64,000 nucleotides of DNA from Hexactinellida sp. DTS-2022 (taxonomy: Eukaryota > Porifera > Hexactinellida): positions 10,096,501 through 10,160,500 of the forward strand of contig JAPNXP010000001.1 of the NCBI GenBank assembly GCA_028753945.1, given 5' to 3'. Positions 11,501 through 20,107 of the stretch are shown piece by piece. A program made the translations under genes and the position numbers. The stretch's first letter is position 1; each line of letters starts with the position of its first letter. Below the pieces are notes generated by a model. It was given only the letters and a program-made list of their open reading frames with translations. It did no database searches and was not told where the DNA came from.

Positions 11501-11927
11501 AGTCGGATTGAACAGCTGTACTAGCATCTTATCCCCAATTCAATCCTGTTGTAATCTGGTATTACTATCGCTAGCTTATTCTCCATTCACCTCAGATGAT
11601 ATCAGCTGCTGGGACACTGCTATCCCCTATCTTCAGTTTCTTGTGGGATTGAGTCTCGGTGCTATCCCCTTGCAGGACACAGGACTAATGGAACTGTGCA
11701 AGAGTCTTTATAAACACCCAGCTATTCGTAACCTATCGATCTACGTTTGCGAACTAACTTCCGACTCTTGTGAGCCTATTTTCATGCTTATCCACACACT
11801 CCCGTATCTACGCTTACTGAAGCTATTCAAGCCTGAGCTCTCTCTCCCCGATCCCAGCCAGCTACATCTACTCCAGCAAACAGCAGAGCTATTCTCTGTT
11901 GAAGTGATTGTTGAAGAAGACACCTAA
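8514..11927 (+). CDS. NACHT-LRR (NLR-like) innate immune receptor with N-terminal death-fold domains
   Basis: Single uninterrupted frame of 1137 codons. Residues ~10-90 ('TLTPENVRTLQDILGIP') look like a Death-type domain, and residues ~105-180 ('LCIEGGLISQNMERLSEMM' then 'DREDLAKEMRKY') like a DED-type death fold. A NACHT NTPase follows: Walker A GNPGCGKT near residue 300, Walker B LLIIIDGVDEF near 385 and a TSRPGAW sensor region near 425. After a helical middle section, leucine-rich repeats of variable length run from ~760 to the end. NLRs of this layout sense danger signals in the cytosol and oligomerise through NACHT; death folds recruit adaptors or caspases. The ATG at 8514 precedes the first domain directly and the upstream sequence is AT-rich. 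No introns and no breaks, so it looks functional. Ligand and partners are unknown. Confidence 0.9.
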   Translation: MEKLNIAEIKSMNELAKTLTPENVRTLQDILGIPSGIVEQTRTNPYDFINSLKFRFGALDPKRFHKALETIQRPDLIPIANKIDWLNVTFAGPTTKRDNSPSVESFVTLLRNEMTNDQWKMILGGGTSQEVSTEIEFDSAFKLCIEGGLISQNMERLSEMMQAVDREDLAKEMRKYSPIFTNMNESEFQSKMIVELQSNETKDQEEWVKRLREYTVQQNANVYIHFDDEDSTTLESVYTPLTIVEEEIMRVKEDEETSLNEIAFLRSMNQKEKALKVVDFIAIISQRDPTEPKVFCLIGNPGCGKTFLCKYLALQYGNGTHTNFSYVISIQCRSEEWHGMEKSRQDTEKVIDEEFIQKWFSYTMPMGIKWSKSLAKHLTKTGGEGLLIIIDGVDEFIKDVPFKTTLLYFLLQKRVLNRATLLVTSRPGAWNDIREEHGQALSVDSSFQVLGFSPPDRDSYFEKRISTVDKLRDTKELFFRHDEINQLSLVPVNASLFSSLFNATNNILSQTLTQLYSALIVYIIRRQLHRMGLKRLTRVERMAQFHPSILACIDCIGKEAYEGIFHRELSCREEDVSIRVDSRDYKTERLGIMQVQVKVLKLGQKVNVWTFAHLTLQEYIAAVHLSNKTWTVECIIVRFIVSSEEVFAMYRMVVRFLCGLLSDRAACLMPIICGNIIPDTMPLIGIPMVHQLGYFDNIISVSDWSQFTQVYLLICTLIVETNSRSMKEYFECFIKLLAEHVHFTFDKSIAPNEFHCFQQSLNYFCQIEILYIDTSLINPDQFSLLLHQLSSCSLHYLAIVFYGDDTETIQSYTSLLFSADTPINYKISISLVQCDLTESLHSNPLFLTTSNRLTGSISLYESAISNEMLTHLTNQFASIENLFYQPKSDDSDWSILLSLISNNRAIKGLTISDPKSYLPETTDILSGLSSLEELFWYNKDPYVALPYLQTNNSLSYLSLMAPNEPPLRENYQDLLINLIANNATSLREIRLYYLPSVGLNSCTSILSPIQSCCNLVLLSLAYSPFTSDDISCWDTAIPYLQFLVGLSLGAIPLQDTGLMELCKSLYKHPAIRNLSIYVCELTSDSCEPIFMLIHTLPYLRLLKLFKPELSLPDPSQLHLLQQTAELFSVEVIVEEDT

Positions 11928-12364
11928 TGTTATGAGTACCGCATCCTCCCAAACTTGTTTTTATTGTTATGATTAACTTTATTCACGTATATTGTGTATA
12001 TTATATAGACTCTCTAGATATAGAAATGTATTATTAGTGTGCTTATTTTTTCAATTTTCACATAGAAAAGGGAATATAACGAAGGAAATATAGTGATTTT
12101 ATTACTCTTGAATTTTCTGAAAATAGTGAAATATAATTAGAATCATACTATTATTATTCATCGCTTAATTAGAGGGGGAATTACATGTAATAATATATTC
12201 ATTTTAATACACGTATCTATTCTAACATAGTATATCATGGAAAAATATATTTGACTTTTTTGAATCATTTTATCATGCATTATAACTCAATTATTATATA
12301 AGTGAGCCAATTATATTATCTATCTACTCGATATACGTTCACCCTCGCTAATCCGAACTAATGT
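11928..12364. other. 3' flank of the NLR gene, AT-rich
   Basis: AT-rich non-coding DNA. No canonical AATAAA lies close to the stop codon. Near 12340-12360 'caccctcgctaatccgaac' matches the terminal sequence of the Tigger-like element at 35227-35517, so a solo remnant of that family is present. Confidence 0.4.
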
Positions 12365-12771
12365 GTTCCTATCAGAGATGGAACCGGTCGGGATTTTCAT
12401 GACCCGACCCGACCGGCCGGTCGACCGGTCAATCATAGCTAGCAATAATTTATAAATAATAGAATAAGAATCTACTGTAGTGTCATGTCATATAATTTAG
12501 GAATAAATATTATGGCCATAGACCATTTAAGGAAGCCTCCTTTAAGACTACTAAGCTCTCAAAGGCTATTGGACCCAGATTCAATCAAAACAAATTATGA
12601 TATTGTGACGTAGTGGCATAGTCAGATGCACTATAGAGGGTCAGTCACTCCCAGGAGGCCTAGGTGCTGCTAGAGTCCGCAAGGGACAGGAGCGAGAGCA
12701 GACCTAGAGTGTGCGCTGACGGAGCTGCTAGGCAGCGAGAGAGGTCAGGCACAACGGTCGCAGTGAGCGTA

Positions 12772-12829
12772 CCGAGGGTAGAGGACTGGACCGTCCTCCT
12801 GATGAGGCCTATGGAAGGCCGAACCCATG
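12772..12829 (+). ncRNA. Hammerhead ribozyme motif, plus strand (near consensus)
   Basis: In order: a GGG of stem III and TA at the expected cleavage site (12776-12780), stem I GAGGAC/GTCCTC (12781-12798) with a 6-nt loop, the core CTGATGA (12799-12805), stem II GGCC/GGCC (12806-12820) with a 7-nt loop, then GAA and CCC (12821-12826). The layout is type III, with stems I and II closed and stem III open. Stem III is short, so activity is less certain than for the minus-strand motif. Confidence 0.6.
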
Positions 12830-12890
12830 TGATGAGCATGAGACACCGTAATATGTATCCCACACTCACCAAGAGCAACGCGTGATGGGT

Positions 12891-12942
12891 AGTGGTTTCG
12901 TCCTATCACAAGGACTCATCAGGAGGGTAACCCTCGACCACC
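12891..12942 (-). ncRNA. Hammerhead ribozyme motif, minus strand (complete core)
   Basis: Read on the minus strand: stem III 5' side GGTGG (12942-12938), then the GTC-type cleavage site with C17 at 12936, stem I GAGGG/CCCTC (12935-12923) with loop TTA, the core CTGATGA (12922-12916), stem II GTCC/GGAC (12915-12900) with an 8-nt loop, GAA (12899-12897), then A and CCAC pairing back to stem III. All invariant core positions are present, including the A15.1-U16.1 pair and a G-C pair starting stem II. Predicted cleavage lies between plus-strand coordinates 12935 and 12936. Type III layout. Confidence 0.85.
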
Positions 12943-13159
12943 TAGACCTTAGCCCGTCCGTCCCCCAGGTTACCACCATCACCGCTATGCTAGGCCCCCA
13001 CTAGCATACTCCTGCCAGGTCATCCTTACAATATTATGATATCGAATAGATCATATAGAGAACTCGACCGGCCGGTCAAAGTTCCGACCGGTACCCAATC
13101 CGACCCGACCGGTCGACCGGTGCCGGTCAGACCCAACCGGTTCCGTATCTGGTTCCTAT

Positions 13160-14296
13160 TCATTAAATTTGTTGCAATTAGTGAGATAATTCGGATTATT
13201 AAACGCATAAACCTTCCGAGATCCAGACCTCTCAGATTCGGTTACCTACCCCAACCGGGCACACTTATTGCTGTAAAGACAAACTGATATTGATTCATAT
13301 AAGGCACTGTTTGTGGGAATCTAGTTTCAGCTCCACCGCCCGCGTCAGATTTCACTACCGCACGAATATTGTCATTATTGTCATTATTTCTATTATTACA
13401 CTTACATTTCAAAGTAAGGCCACTGTTTGTTGCCAATTTTACGGTAGGACACACTCTAAAATAGCCATAATTGCTGGCAACAAAATCAGAACCTATAACA
13501 AGCATTATTACCCAACGATTGCATATTATCAATAAACACTCTCAAATTAGAATATTTGCTCAGATAATTATTAACTATGTCGTCATCAAATAATAGATAA
13601 TGACAATCAGATGCCGCCCGCCCGCATCTTCTGATCGACTTCGTATAGAGCTGAAACAATATTACCATTAATTAACACTGGCCTAACCAATAATGGAGTT
13701 CAATGACAAATTATACATATAACAAATGCACATTTTTAATTAACCACAATGCGTTAACAACATGAATTTAGATTTTTATATGAAACTAGAAAATATGTAT
13801 TAGACACTTTAGAATCGAATTCTGAGACCCGTGCAAATTCCCAGTTACGGGCACCTTCGGCCGAATAAGGAAGGTTTGAATGCAATGTTTTATAAATACA
13901 GTAATCTTATATATTAAATCACAATGTTTTTTTGTTTGTTTGTTTGTTCAGAATTGATTGAGGAACTCGTGAGAGCTACAGACTTTAAATTTTGCAGTGG
14001 TTTAGGGAATATTGTTTCTAGGAACAAGTTCTAATATCTAGAAAATAAATTAAATAATCACATTAATCAAAAGGATTCAACTCCAGTGAAAAGTTATGAC
14101 GTTATTTCCATAAACATCAATGTGCTCTGTGGTTTTAATGTGACATCTCATCCGTCAACCAATGAAATCTTTTTGGGATCTAAGCCTACCAAATTCAGGA
14201 TTTTGTAGAAATAAAATAAATTTTGTATAAATAGCCTTGCAAATACGCATGATCTAGCAAAGAAAATTCAAGACCCATTGATGCCAGTACTAACTA
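13160..14296. other. Non-coding stretch, including a Helitron-like 5' end
   Basis: No gene recognised. Loose inverted similarity exists between 13320-13395 and 13570-13660. At ~13914-13990 'atatattaaatc' followed by a GTTT microsatellite and 'gtgagagctacagac' resembles the 5' end of a second Helitron-like family. The rest is AT-rich. Confidence 0.4.
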
Positions 14297-14858
14297 CACT
14301 AACCGGCCAAAAGTATTTGAACGGCAATAATTTGTATTCAGACATTTGAGTTTTACCAGCATTATAACAATATTAGATCCTGCAAAATGGCTATTTACAT
14401 GAAACAATATGTAAAGTATATTAAAACAGAAGATTTTTCGAATTTACAATTTTATGGAGGCGTTAAACTCATTAAATATATAATTAGCTCATTAAATAAT
14501 TAATTTGTGATAATTAAGTTGCAATGTTAATATATTAATTCTGATAGCAGATTTGAATTCCACATAGTTAAATTACTCTAAGTGCATAATTTCAAATCAA
14601 TCCGAATATTTTCTACTGTGATACAGCCACATTTCCATTTGTGCCACTTATGCCACAAGTGGCACGTGGCAGAAACACTTATGCCACTTCGTGAATATTT
14701 CTAAATTTAATTGAAATCACAATATTTTCATATGTATATCTATAATAAGTTATTTATAGTCATTTCAGAGTAGTTTAGATAGCCGTTAATAAGGTACCGT
14801 AAGAATATTGTGTGTGCATTAAAATCCCTATTGTTCAAATACTTCTGGCTGGTCAGTG
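14297..14858. mobile_element. Tc1/mariner-like miniature element
   Basis: The ends are inverted repeats with few mismatches: CACTAACCGGCCAAAAGTAT on the left, and on the right the complement beginning CACTGACCAGCCAGAAGTAT. They are flanked by TA at 14295-14296 and 14859-14860. 562 bp, no transposase. A second copy is cut by the window start (1-352). TIR style and TA target indicate Tc1/mariner. Confidence 0.85.
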
Positions 14859-15550
14859 TATACTCAATATGAAAAGTTGCATGTAACTTCAGAAGCATAA
14901 TTTCGCTGGTGTATCTAATTGTCTTTTGATTTTGAGCAACCCAAATTTTCCAAGATTTAAAATGTGTTTCATGAAAATTTGACACAATCGTGACCCATGG
15001 TGCAAACCTGTAACTAATCTAACTCCTATCCCAATAATTTTAGCTCTAAGTCAATAAAGATTTTGGTTTACCTCAGGGTAGGAATAATACGTTCGTAGGA
15101 TCGGACACTTGCTATCTTGAGTCATTATTATCACATACACAAAATTATCATAGACTCAATTAATGTGAATATTTTAGTTATTAACAAATAGTACATCGTG
15201 TATAATACAAACAAGCTAATCATCCGAGCTACGCGTGTACTACAACTAGCACTCGGGCCTGCGGCCCTCGCTTGTATTTCAAACACATGCCGTTACAAAT
15301 TAAATTCCAGTTGTATTTAATTACAAACTCCAATAGACGCGTAATGCAAATTGAGTATAATTATATGCATGATTGAGCTCAAACTAAATCTAGGCGCATT
15401 TAAAAAAACTGTCGGTTATGTAACGAAAAATTAACAAAAATTACATACCCCCTTCCTTCCCTACATCACGCTTTTTGCCATTTTGTAATAAAAAGGACGG
15501 GCTGTAAGACTTACGCCTTGAGCATTACTTAGTATTCAAAGCTCCTAAAC
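14859..15550. other. Intergenic AT-rich DNA
   Basis: No coding signal. Near 15205-15290 'atacaaacaagc' and 'gcttgtatttcaaacac' surround a GC-rich 'cactcgggcctgcggccctcg', a small inverted structure of unknown origin. Confidence 0.4.
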
Positions 15551-15960
15551 CAGAATTGCACACGGGCCAACTTTTCACATCTTCCCGCGGGCCGTGCGGG
15601 CCGAAAAACTATTTTGCGGGACGCGAGGGCCGGCCGGGAACTACTCCCATTATAATCCGCATTACTGTTTTGAATTGTCACGAGTTACCAATTGGGAGTA
15701 CATAAAAGTAAGAAAACTAATTTTTCCCTAATTCATCAGTTTTCACAAAAGGATTCCCTAATTATCCTCTTGAGCTGAAATTCATATTATACAAGCTGCA
15801 AGCTGCAACAAACAAGCTGCGGGCCTCTTTCGGGCCAAAAATATCCATGCGGACTTTTTCGGTCCGAATAATTCAGTCGCGGGCCGCGGGACGGATTTAC
15901 TTAATATTACGGGCCGAGGGCAGGGCCGCGGTTAGAAATTTCGGCCCGTGTGCAACTCTG
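15551..15960. mobile_element. hAT-like miniature element, GC-rich ends
   Basis: Ends CAGAATTGCACACGGGCC and GGCCCGTGTGCAACTCTG are near-perfect inverted repeats, with further 'gcgggcc' words in both halves. The flanking octamers tcctaaac and ccttatac agree at most positions, as expected for an old 8-bp duplication. 410 bp, non-coding. Confidence 0.7.
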
Positions 15961-16097
15961 CCTTATACACAGGTTGATTATATTACGGGAATCATATGGG
16001 TAATAATATTTAGGTGACGGCTAGTGACCCACATAACAGTAATGCTTTTGTTTCAGAGTAGGGTTAAGCTGTCTATTTTATATCCGTGAGCCCTAGG

Positions 16098-16122
16098 CTA
16101 TGGCTAGGGCCCCTAGCCATAG
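16098..16122. repeat. Short GC hairpin
   Basis: CTATGGCTAGG and CCTAGCCATAG form an 11-bp stem around a tight loop. No gene beside it, and no function inferred. Confidence 0.6.
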
Positions 16123-16139
16123 GTATATACGTATAAGGA

Positions 16140-17260
16140 CAGAGCAAATAAATTGGGAAATACTAATCAGCGTGCATGTATCGTTGAATATTTATGCTAA
16201 TTATAACTGACAATTTTCTAGTTATTAACGCATCTCCGTGTATAATAATGAACCGACTTCAAATAGAAAATTAATTAAATATCACTAACGAACTGTACAA
16301 CTCTGTGGACCCCTGACTTTGGGATGTGGAGAAGTTATTGAATTGATTTGTAATAATTGGATATCAAATAGACACAATGGAATGTTAGAATATATGGCTA
16401 GACAGAGGGAACACAAATAACTGATTGGATGAACTTCCTCTCGAACAATTAAATCAAAGTCTCATATTAGCATTCTAGTATAATGCACACTTATCAATTG
16501 ATATAGACACAAAAATCCTTTATACTAATTGAATGCTAGCGCCAAACCTTACTGGAAAACCCTCGAATTTTTTAGGCTTAGGTTTTGTCACCTTTAGGGA
16601 GGGAAGATGTGAATATTTTTCTTATATATTAGAACTAGTTTCTAGATACAGTATTTCAGTTTCTAGATACAGTATACATTTTCTAGGCCTAACTTCAATA
16701 TTTTTTGAGATAATGAGATTATTTGCACTTAATTTCTTTATATGGTAATGCACTCATTATCTCAAATATTATTGAAGTTAGGCCTAGAAAATGTATTATC
16801 AATGATTAGGAAGTTACCAATTGCGGATAGATCAGTACTAGCATAGTTTACATAAAATCGATATTTTTTGAGTTATGGCACATTTTAGGAAATATACATT
16901 TCCATGGCAACCGAGGAATGTGTCAACATTCCATTTATAATTTCGATATATTTCATTCAACTAGTTATGGACATCCTCATGTTCCAATTTTGAACATTTA
17001 TAACGCGTTTAACTATGTTAAAAGCAGGCTATAAAAACACGATAATTCCCACGAAAAATAGCGATTACGTAATCAAATGGTGATATACGTATCACAATTA
17101 TAAAGGGTGTTATGTATGCCTTGATATCATGTTCCTAACTTCCTATATAATTATAATGCATTTCTCAGGTCTGTCATTACTAGCTAGTGAGATAAAGATA
17201 TGTTAGCTAATAATCATTGGCCTTTAAGTAATCCATGGTCCAGCAAAATCTACTCAGTAG
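16140..17260. repeat. AT-rich intergenic stretch with an inverted repeat
   Basis: The only structure I see is a ~40-bp inverted repeat, 'cattttctaggcctaac' plus flank at 16677-16717 against 16749-16790, with a 30-bp loop. No convincing gene. Confidence 0.5.
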
Positions 17261-17261
17261 T

Positions 17262-19561
17262 AAGGCCTGTTGTATGCCAGAATGACTCGCATGCTAGAAT
17301 GACACAAACCATGGATATTCACTATCTATGCTAGAATGACACGCTCTACTAATCATCTAATGACTGTTAGAATTCACAGGTTTCTCAGTTCATTCAGACA
17401 ATTACATTTCACTTTTTGTTATGGCTTCTTTATCTTTAGATTTATAATACAGTACTGTATTATTGGTGCAGGAATATTTATTAGAACAGTATTCTACCAA
17501 AGTAACCAAACAATTTAAATACCGAATAATCGGTGTTAATGTTGCAGTGTATATGCACTTTTGGTGTACATGCATGTACACCAGTGCACATGCATGTACA
17601 CTGATAAGTTGGTGTACATGCATGTACACCGGTGTATATGCACTTTATGAACTATATTGGCTACAAGTGTATATACACCAGTGTATACGCACTTTTGCTT
17701 ATTTTTAATGTCAATGGGTGCTTATAAATTTAAACTAGATATTGTGAATTCCTGTGTATCTAAGTTATGATATAACATTGATTCTGAAATTGTACATATA
17801 TTCCCTCGATGTAATATAGCTAGTATTATACATACGTATGTTATGATTATGACATACGGCGCGCGTGAATTACTTTGATAAAATTGCAATCGATTAGATT
17901 TTCACAAATACAATTGTAGGATGCATTGCTGGGAATATAATTATAATTAACTTCAAAGAATTTGTGTTTATTAAATGCATTGCATTATTATAACTGTATC
18001 TTATCAATTAGAATCAAATGTTATACAGTCAAAACCGGTTTATTCTAAACAATCCATTTCATGGAAATAAAGTAAGAAAAATCCTATAGTTAGAATAAAC
18101 CGATTGAAGATAAAACAAAATTGGAATTTCCTACACATTTAGAATAAATAGAAAACGATTAGTTACGAAAAACTGGGATTAGAAAACCTGTTTCGACTGA
18201 ATCATAACTAGATAGATACACAGGAATTCACAATACTTAATTAAAAAATTCATAAGCACCCATTGACATTAAAAATGGATAAAAGTGCGTATACACTGGT
18301 GTATATACACTTGTAGCCAATATAGTTCATAAAGTGCATATACACCGGTGTACATGCATGTACACCAACTTATCAGTGTACATGCATGTGCACTGGTGTA
18401 CATGCATGTACACCAAAAGTGCATATACACTGCAACATTAATACCTATCTTAAGGGGAACACTTATTGAATTTCAGGGTACCTCGCGGTGAAAAGGAAGA
18501 AATATTTCAATTTCCAGTATACAATAGATCAAGTCCGAAAATATGTCAAGAAAACGAATCCGAATTTTTTTTTTAAAAATTTCACCTTTGAGGTCACTTT
18601 TGGGGAAAAAATTAAAAAAAATTAAAAAAATTAAAAATTATTTTTAAAAAATTTTTGCGACAATTGTTGTTGATTTTGATCATTCTGATAGTTTTGGAAA
18701 AATAAATAAAAACTTTAAATATTAATAAAAGACACTTTTTCATTAATAATTGTACAAGAAAAGTAATTTTTTTTGAAACGGACATACATTGTAAAAAAGG
18801 CGTATAAGTACCAAAACTGATGTCTCTCCGGAATAGAATTTCAAATTTAATTAAGTTTTATTGAGCAATAATTTTTTTAGTGCAAAATATATGGAATTTT
18901 CGATTATTTTTCCACTAAAATTACTAAAAATAAAATTTATTAAAATTTAATTCTAAAACAAAAATTCTAAACCGGACAGACATCGCTAAATAGAGTAAGG
19001 AACATTTCATAATTGAGGTTACTATTCAAAATCATAATTCTAGATAGTGAATTGTCGATAATTGGCTAGTATGGATCAGTTTCGATTAGTATAGTATAGA
19101 AATTTGAATTCGCTATAACCGAGGATATATGAATTCGCAACTTCTAATATTATGGATATTTACTAGATAGGCATAGAGCAAATTAATGGCTATTTCAACT
19201 TTCTCAAATTCGAATGTTGAAAATTCACTAAGTGTCCCCCTATCTTAATGTCTTAATTTTAAACATACTTTTTGCTTTTTATATCAGCGAATATTGGTTT
19301 TATAATAATGAAATCAAATACGAAATCTTAGAATTCATTAAAACAAATAGTACCTGTAAATTGTAATTAATACTATTTTAAAATCTAAAGATAAAGAAGC
19401 CATAACAAAAAGTGAAATGTAAATGTCTGAATGAACTGAGAAACCTGTGAAGTTCTAAGTCATTAGATGATTAGTAGAGCGTGTCATTCTAGCATAAATA
19501 GTGAATATCCATGGTTTGTGTCATTCTAGCATGCGAGTCATTCTGGCATACAACAGGCCTT
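17262..19561. mobile_element. Large nested palindromic element
   Basis: The outer arms (17262-17450 and about 19375-19561) are inverted repeats starting AAGGCCTGTTGTATGCCAG, next to possible TA duplications. Inner arms (about 17530-17765 and 18200-18452) are also inverted and carry a dense set of TGTACATGCATGTACA-type palindromes. The loop (17766-18199) holds a small Tigger-like pair ('cagtcaaaaccggttta' near 18026). The right arm was later lengthened by the insertion at 18454-19240. No transposase; superfamily unresolved. Confidence 0.75.
18454..19240. mobile_element. Non-autonomous DNA transposon with 8-bp target duplication
   Basis: TATCTTAA occurs at 18446-18453 and 19241-19248. The ends GGGGAACACTTATTGAATTT and AAATTCACTAAGTGTCCCC are inverted repeats. 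787 bp, very AT-rich, no transposase. Its insertion explains why the right arm of the surrounding palindrome is longer than the left. Confidence 0.8.
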
Positions 19562-20107
19562 ATATAACGAAAGTTACGCTAACACCTAATATCAACAAAA
19601 TATCCACAAGATTTAGGTTCTATAATTTATGTATATTTATAAACCGAATGTTGTACTATATTATAATCGAAGTTCGTCAATCAGCCTAATTTCTTGTAAT
19701 AGAAATTCTAGTGTTCGCGTAATAAGTTAATAACAAGTAACATTTTACACGAAATTTGCTTGCTAATAGTCATATTTGCTATTAGAGGAACAAATTTAAC
19801 ATCAACTGCTCGCTTGGAGATGAAAAGTCTGTTAATAGAACAATATTATTGCTGTTAGAGCAATTGCGATTAGGCTAACAACACTAGTGTAAATCTATAA
19901 TTGGTATTTAGTATTTACTATTTTTGTAACGAAGTGTGCTACGTCTATACCTGTTATTTTTACTGTAATTTTACACTATGAACTATTTGAGTGGAATTAT
20001 GTTTATTAACAACTAAATACAAACAAAATAAACAAATTAGGGCATTCAGGGGAATAAAACAATATTCATATGTATAAAAGATATAGCTGTCATAGCAGTA
20101 GCATGCA
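19562..20107. other. AT-rich intergenic DNA
   Basis: No gene. 19745-19890 contains several degenerate 'tgctaatag' and 'ctgttagagca' words in both orientations, reminiscent of the GCTGTTAACAGC cluster at 44410-44535. Confidence 0.35.

Larger units (their letters stand above)
12604..13033. other. Viroid-like insert: GC-rich ~430-bp segment with opposed hammerhead ribozymes
   Basis: The segment is clearly GC-rich in an AT-rich neighbourhood. It is bracketed by a repeated ATTATGATAT (12594-12603 and 13034-13043) that could be a target duplication. It holds a full hammerhead motif on the minus strand and a near-consensus one on the plus strand. The two ribozyme stretches are largely complementary, so a transcript of either polarity could fold as a rod with the two ribozyme regions facing each other. 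Further hairpins are visible: TATGCTAG/CTAGCATA near 12985-13008, GCTGC/GCAGC near 12724-12736 and AGTG-CAT/ATG-CACT near 12612-12633. Opposed hammerheads in a few hundred bases are the hallmark of Avsunviroidae and other viroid-like circular RNAs. Overlapping frames of ~72 codons on both strands (12660-12885) may be chance. Confidence 0.7.
12373..13151. mobile_element. hAT-like non-autonomous element hosting a GC-rich insert
   Basis: Perfect 8-bp target duplication GTTCCTAT at 12365-12372 and 13152-13159. Inverted ends CAGAGATGGAACCGGT and ACCGGTTCCGTATCTG, followed inward by GC-rich ACCGGTCGAC-type palindromic repeats at both ends. The middle (about 12604-13033) is unlike the ends and appears to be a separate insertion. 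Without it the element would be ~350 bp. No transposase. Confidence 0.85.

Noticed and set aside
12664-12885. 73-codon plus-strand frame as a stand-alone protein gene
   Set aside because: It overlaps the ribozyme motif and GC-rich structure. The structural RNA explanation is better supported; the frame is noted only as a hint.
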